Positions 61,988-64,000 of a stretch of 64,000 bases of DNA are shown in pieces (position 1 is the first letter of the stretch; every line of letters begins with the position of its first letter). Source of the DNA: G023898405 sp964368985 (GTDB taxonomy: Bacteria > Myxococcota > UBA727 > JABDBI01); the NCBI GenBank assembly GCA_964368985.1, contig CAYJDW010000005.1:1-64000 (forward strand), in the 5' to 3' direction. Below the pieces are notes generated by a model that saw only the letters and a program-made list of their open reading frames with translations, was not told the DNA's origin and made no database searches. The position numbers were made by a program, and so were the translations under genes.

Positions 61988-63391
61988 ATGACCATTACAT
62001 TTAATGATCTTACTCCGCCTAAAAATGGCGAAGCTATGACATCGGTTAACGGCAAACTCAATGTCCCTCATCATCCCATTGTTCCCTTCATTGAAGGCGA
62101 TGGCACGGGTCCAGATATATGGCGTGCGAGTAGGCAGGTTTTTGATTTTGCGGTCAAGAAGGCATACCAAGGCAAGCGCGAAATAACTTGGTTTGAAGTA
62201 TTTGCCGGCGAGAAAGCTTTTAGACGTTTTAATAATTGGCTCCCTGATGATACGCTCACGGCATTTAAAAACTATTTAGTGGGTATCAAAGGCCCTCTCA
62301 CCACGCCGGTGGGCGGGGGGATTCGATCATTAAATGTGGCGCTGAGGCAAATGCTCGATCTTTATGTTTGCTTGCGCCCCGTGTGCTGGTTTGAAGGTGT
62401 GCCCTCGCCTGTGAAATCACCTGAATCGGTGGACATGGTAATATTTCGCGAAAATAGCGAGGATATTTACGCTGGCATCGAGTTTAAAGCCGAAAGCCCC
62501 GAAGCTGAACAAATTATTAAATTTTTAAGCGATACGATGAAGGTCAATAAAATTCGCTTCCCAAATAGTAGCGGTATCGGCATCAAACCCGTCTCTCGTG
62601 AAGGCAGCGAGCGGCTCATGAAAGCCGCCATCGAATATGCTTTAAAAGAAAATCGTAAAAGTCTCACCATTGTCCATAAGGGCAATATCATGAAGTTTAC
62701 CGAGGGCGCCTTTAGAGATTGGTGCTATGCCTTGGCCTTGAAACAATTTCGCGATCAGGTGGTGAGCGAGAGAGAAAGTTGGATTTTAGGCAATAAAGAT
62801 CAAGACTCTAAGCTTTCCGTCGAAGATAATGCCAAAGCCATTGAGCCGGGTTTCGATCTCATGACTTCTGAGCAACAAAAAAAGATTATCGATGAGGTTA
62901 AGCACACTATCGATACAATTTATTCTAGCCATGGCGACGGACGCTGGCAGAAAAAATTGCTTATCAAAGATGCCATTGCTGACATTGCGCTACAACAAGT
63001 ACTTACGCGTCCCAAAGATTTCGACGTGATTGCCACACTTAATCTTAATGGAGATTATCTAAGCGACGCGCTCGCCGCTCAGGTTGGCGGCATTGGCATT
63101 GCTCCTGGGGGCAATATTAATTACGCAACCGGCCATGCCATTTTCGAAGCCACGCATGGCACTGCTCCGAAATATGCCAATCTCGATAAGGTAAATCCTG
63201 GATCGGTTATTTTGTCAGGAGAAATGATGCTGCGTTATATGGGTTGGCACGAAGCCGCGGATTTAATTATCAAGGGTATGAATGGCGCAATCGCCAAACA
63301 ACAAGTGACTTATGATTTTCATCGCATGATGCCGGGGGCAACTTTGCTCAAGTGTTCGGAGTTTGGGAAGGCTTTGTGTGAGAATATGTAG
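61988..63391 (+). CDS. icd: NADP-dependent isocitrate dehydrogenase
   Basis: 467-aa TCA enzyme making 2-oxoglutarate and NADPH. PFIEGDGTGPDIW start, the substrate Ser in GGGIRSLNVALRQ, FRENSEDIYAGIE, and GTAPKYANLDKVNPGSVILSGEMMLRYMGW; Lys and Tyr in APKY are the NADP-specificity residues of the E. coli type. It is about 50 residues longer than E. coli Icd, with an insertion around SERESWILGNKDQ to DEVKHTIDTIYS. AAAAAGGAG precedes the ATG. Confidence 0.96.
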   Translation: MTITFNDLTPPKNGEAMTSVNGKLNVPHHPIVPFIEGDGTGPDIWRASRQVFDFAVKKAYQGKREITWFEVFAGEKAFRRFNNWLPDDTLTAFKNYLVGIKGPLTTPVGGGIRSLNVALRQMLDLYVCLRPVCWFEGVPSPVKSPESVDMVIFRENSEDIYAGIEFKAESPEAEQIIKFLSDTMKVNKIRFPNSSGIGIKPVSREGSERLMKAAIEYALKENRKSLTIVHKGNIMKFTEGAFRDWCYALALKQFRDQVVSERESWILGNKDQDSKLSVEDNAKAIEPGFDLMTSEQQKKIIDEVKHTIDTIYSSHGDGRWQKKLLIKDAIADIALQQVLTRPKDFDVIATLNLNGDYLSDALAAQVGGIGIAPGGNINYATGHAIFEATHGTAPKYANLDKVNPGSVILSGEMMLRYMGWHEAADLIIKGMNGAIAKQQVTYDFHRMMPGATLLKCSEFGKALCENM

Positions 63392-63462
63392 GGTTTAGCG
63401 TAGCTCGCCAACTCCCAAGACGCTTCAAAACCGCGGACTCCCTTCGCTACCCTGTCATCCTC

Positions 63463-63592
63463 GGGCTTGACCCTGAAGGATCCCCACAAAATTTTTAATC
63501 AAACAGATACAGGCCAAAGCAAGTCTTGAAGATAACTTTGGCTAGTATCTGTTTGATTAAAAATTTTGTGGGGCTCCTTCAGGGTCAAGCCC
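63463..63592. repeat. 57-bp near-perfect inverted repeat between icd and mltG
   Basis: Arms 63463-63519 and 63536-63592 are inverted copies with three mismatches (only one in the outer 48 bp) around a 16-base loop. The outer edge abuts the mltG stop codon. The A/T block AAAATTTTTAAT in each arm would give U-rich tails in either direction, so it may end both convergent genes. It includes the same GGGCTTGACCC core as 26981-27057. Confidence 0.9.
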
Positions 63593-64000
63593 CTACTTCT
63601 TCGCCGTATTCTTAAAATAATCGATCTGCCATTTTTTAACCGCCTGGTTATGGCATGCAATGTTCGCACAAAATTCATGGCTGCCATCATTCTTCGAAAC
63701 AAAATACAAATAAGAACTCGCCTCGGGCCAAAGCACCGCTTTAATGGCCATGATACTTGGCGCCGCGATTGGTCCTGGCGGCAGACCTGCTATTTTGTAA
63801 GTGTTGTACGGATGGGGAGTGAGTAAATCAATTTTGCGAATTTTGCCTTCATAATTTTTCATGCCATAAATGACGGTGGGGTCAGCCTGTAAACGCATTC
63901 CGATTTTTAAGCGGTTTAAATAAACGCTCGCAATAATTGGTCTTTCGCTTTCAGCACCACTTTCCTTTTCAACGATAGCCGCAAGGGTCAAAACTTGATG
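63593..64000 (-). CDS. mltG: Endolytic murein transglycosylase MltG, partial
   Basis: C-terminal 135 or so residues; the gene runs off the window edge, with the frame open at 64000. TLAAIVEKESGAESERPIIASVYLNRL carries the catalytic Glu (IVEKE), followed by RLQADPTVIYG, YNTYKIAGLPPGPIAAPS and YLYFVSKNDGSHEF, all standard for the YceG/MltG family that trims new glycan strands. Confidence 0.95.
   Translation of the reverse strand, partial: HQVLTLAAIVEKESGAESERPIIASVYLNRLKIGMRLQADPTVIYGMKNYEGKIRKIDLLTPHPYNTYKIAGLPPGPIAAPSIMAIKAVLWPEASSYLYFVSKNDGSHEFCANIACHNQAVKKWQIDYFKNTAKK

Noticed and set aside
1..64000. CRISPR arrays, rRNA genes, prophage, intact insertion sequences
   Set aside because: No regularly spaced direct repeats, rRNA sequence, phage structural genes or complete transposase were seen.

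Overview
The window is a contiguous stretch of bacterial chromosome of moderate to low GC. It looks like a deltaproteobacterium in the old broad sense, most like Bdellovibrionota/Myxococcota. Reasons: a one-piece tmRNA (alphaproteobacteria have a split one), a cytochrome b558-type sdhCAB operon, mevalonate-pathway genes (class II HMG-CoA reductase and mevalonate kinase), a DUF4360 protein, and a long S41 protease with extra C-terminal domains. This placement is inference; an rRNA or marker-gene tree would decide it. Many secreted proteins, an exported ankyrin protein and an LRR-like remnant suggest life in contact with other cells.

Layout. 1-7.7 kb (minus strand): rpoZ, an SspB-like adaptor, mlaF, mlaD, an S41 protease and recA, all co-directional. 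7.7-8.2 kb: ssrA (tmRNA) with a clear promoter and terminator. 8.2-12.7 kb: an amino-acid permease, yaeQ, a broken AT-rich gene, a secreted hydrolase and tag. 12.7-18.6 kb: an accessory region with gene remnants (PLD-like nuclease, AAA/DUF4143 ATPase, transposase-like tail), a 42-bp direct repeat flanking about 2.5 kb, a degenerate subtilase-like lipoprotein and an exported protein with a PRTase-like loop. 18.6-27.5 kb: envelope proteins, a thioesterase, an AstE/AspA-type deacylase, a MerR regulator and an FAD dehydrogenase. 27.5-38.8 kb: a MATE transporter, ihfA, an exported unknown, an LRR-like remnant, then pheT-pheS-rplT-rpmI-infC-thrS and tRNA-Val(GAC). 38.8-45 kb: zinc-ribbon protein, mevalonate kinase, VKOR-DsbA fusion, HMG-CoA reductase and guaB. 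45-53 kb: secreted hydrolases, an exported CPT-like kinase, an exported methyltransferase and a DUF4360 protein. 53-64 kb: a stand-alone LeuA regulatory domain, mdh, sdhCAB, an exported ankyrin protein with an RMD1/DUF155 protein, icd, and the 3' part of mltG.

How it fits together. mdh, sdhCAB and icd are a partial TCA-cycle cluster. HMG-CoA reductase and mevalonate kinase give two steps of isoprenoid synthesis. tmRNA and SspB form a ribosome-rescue/proteolysis pair. The thrS-infC-rpmI-rplT-pheS-pheT-ihfA-merR order known from many proteobacteria is kept on the minus strand but is split by inserted genes. Oddities: an unusual tmRNA tag, a PheT lacking its N-terminal tRNA-binding domain, a ThrS with an insertion of about 118 residues, and several proteins that pair a signal peptide with a domain normally found in the cytosol. 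Several families of intergenic inverted repeats are present. No CRISPR array, rRNA or intact insertion sequence was seen.
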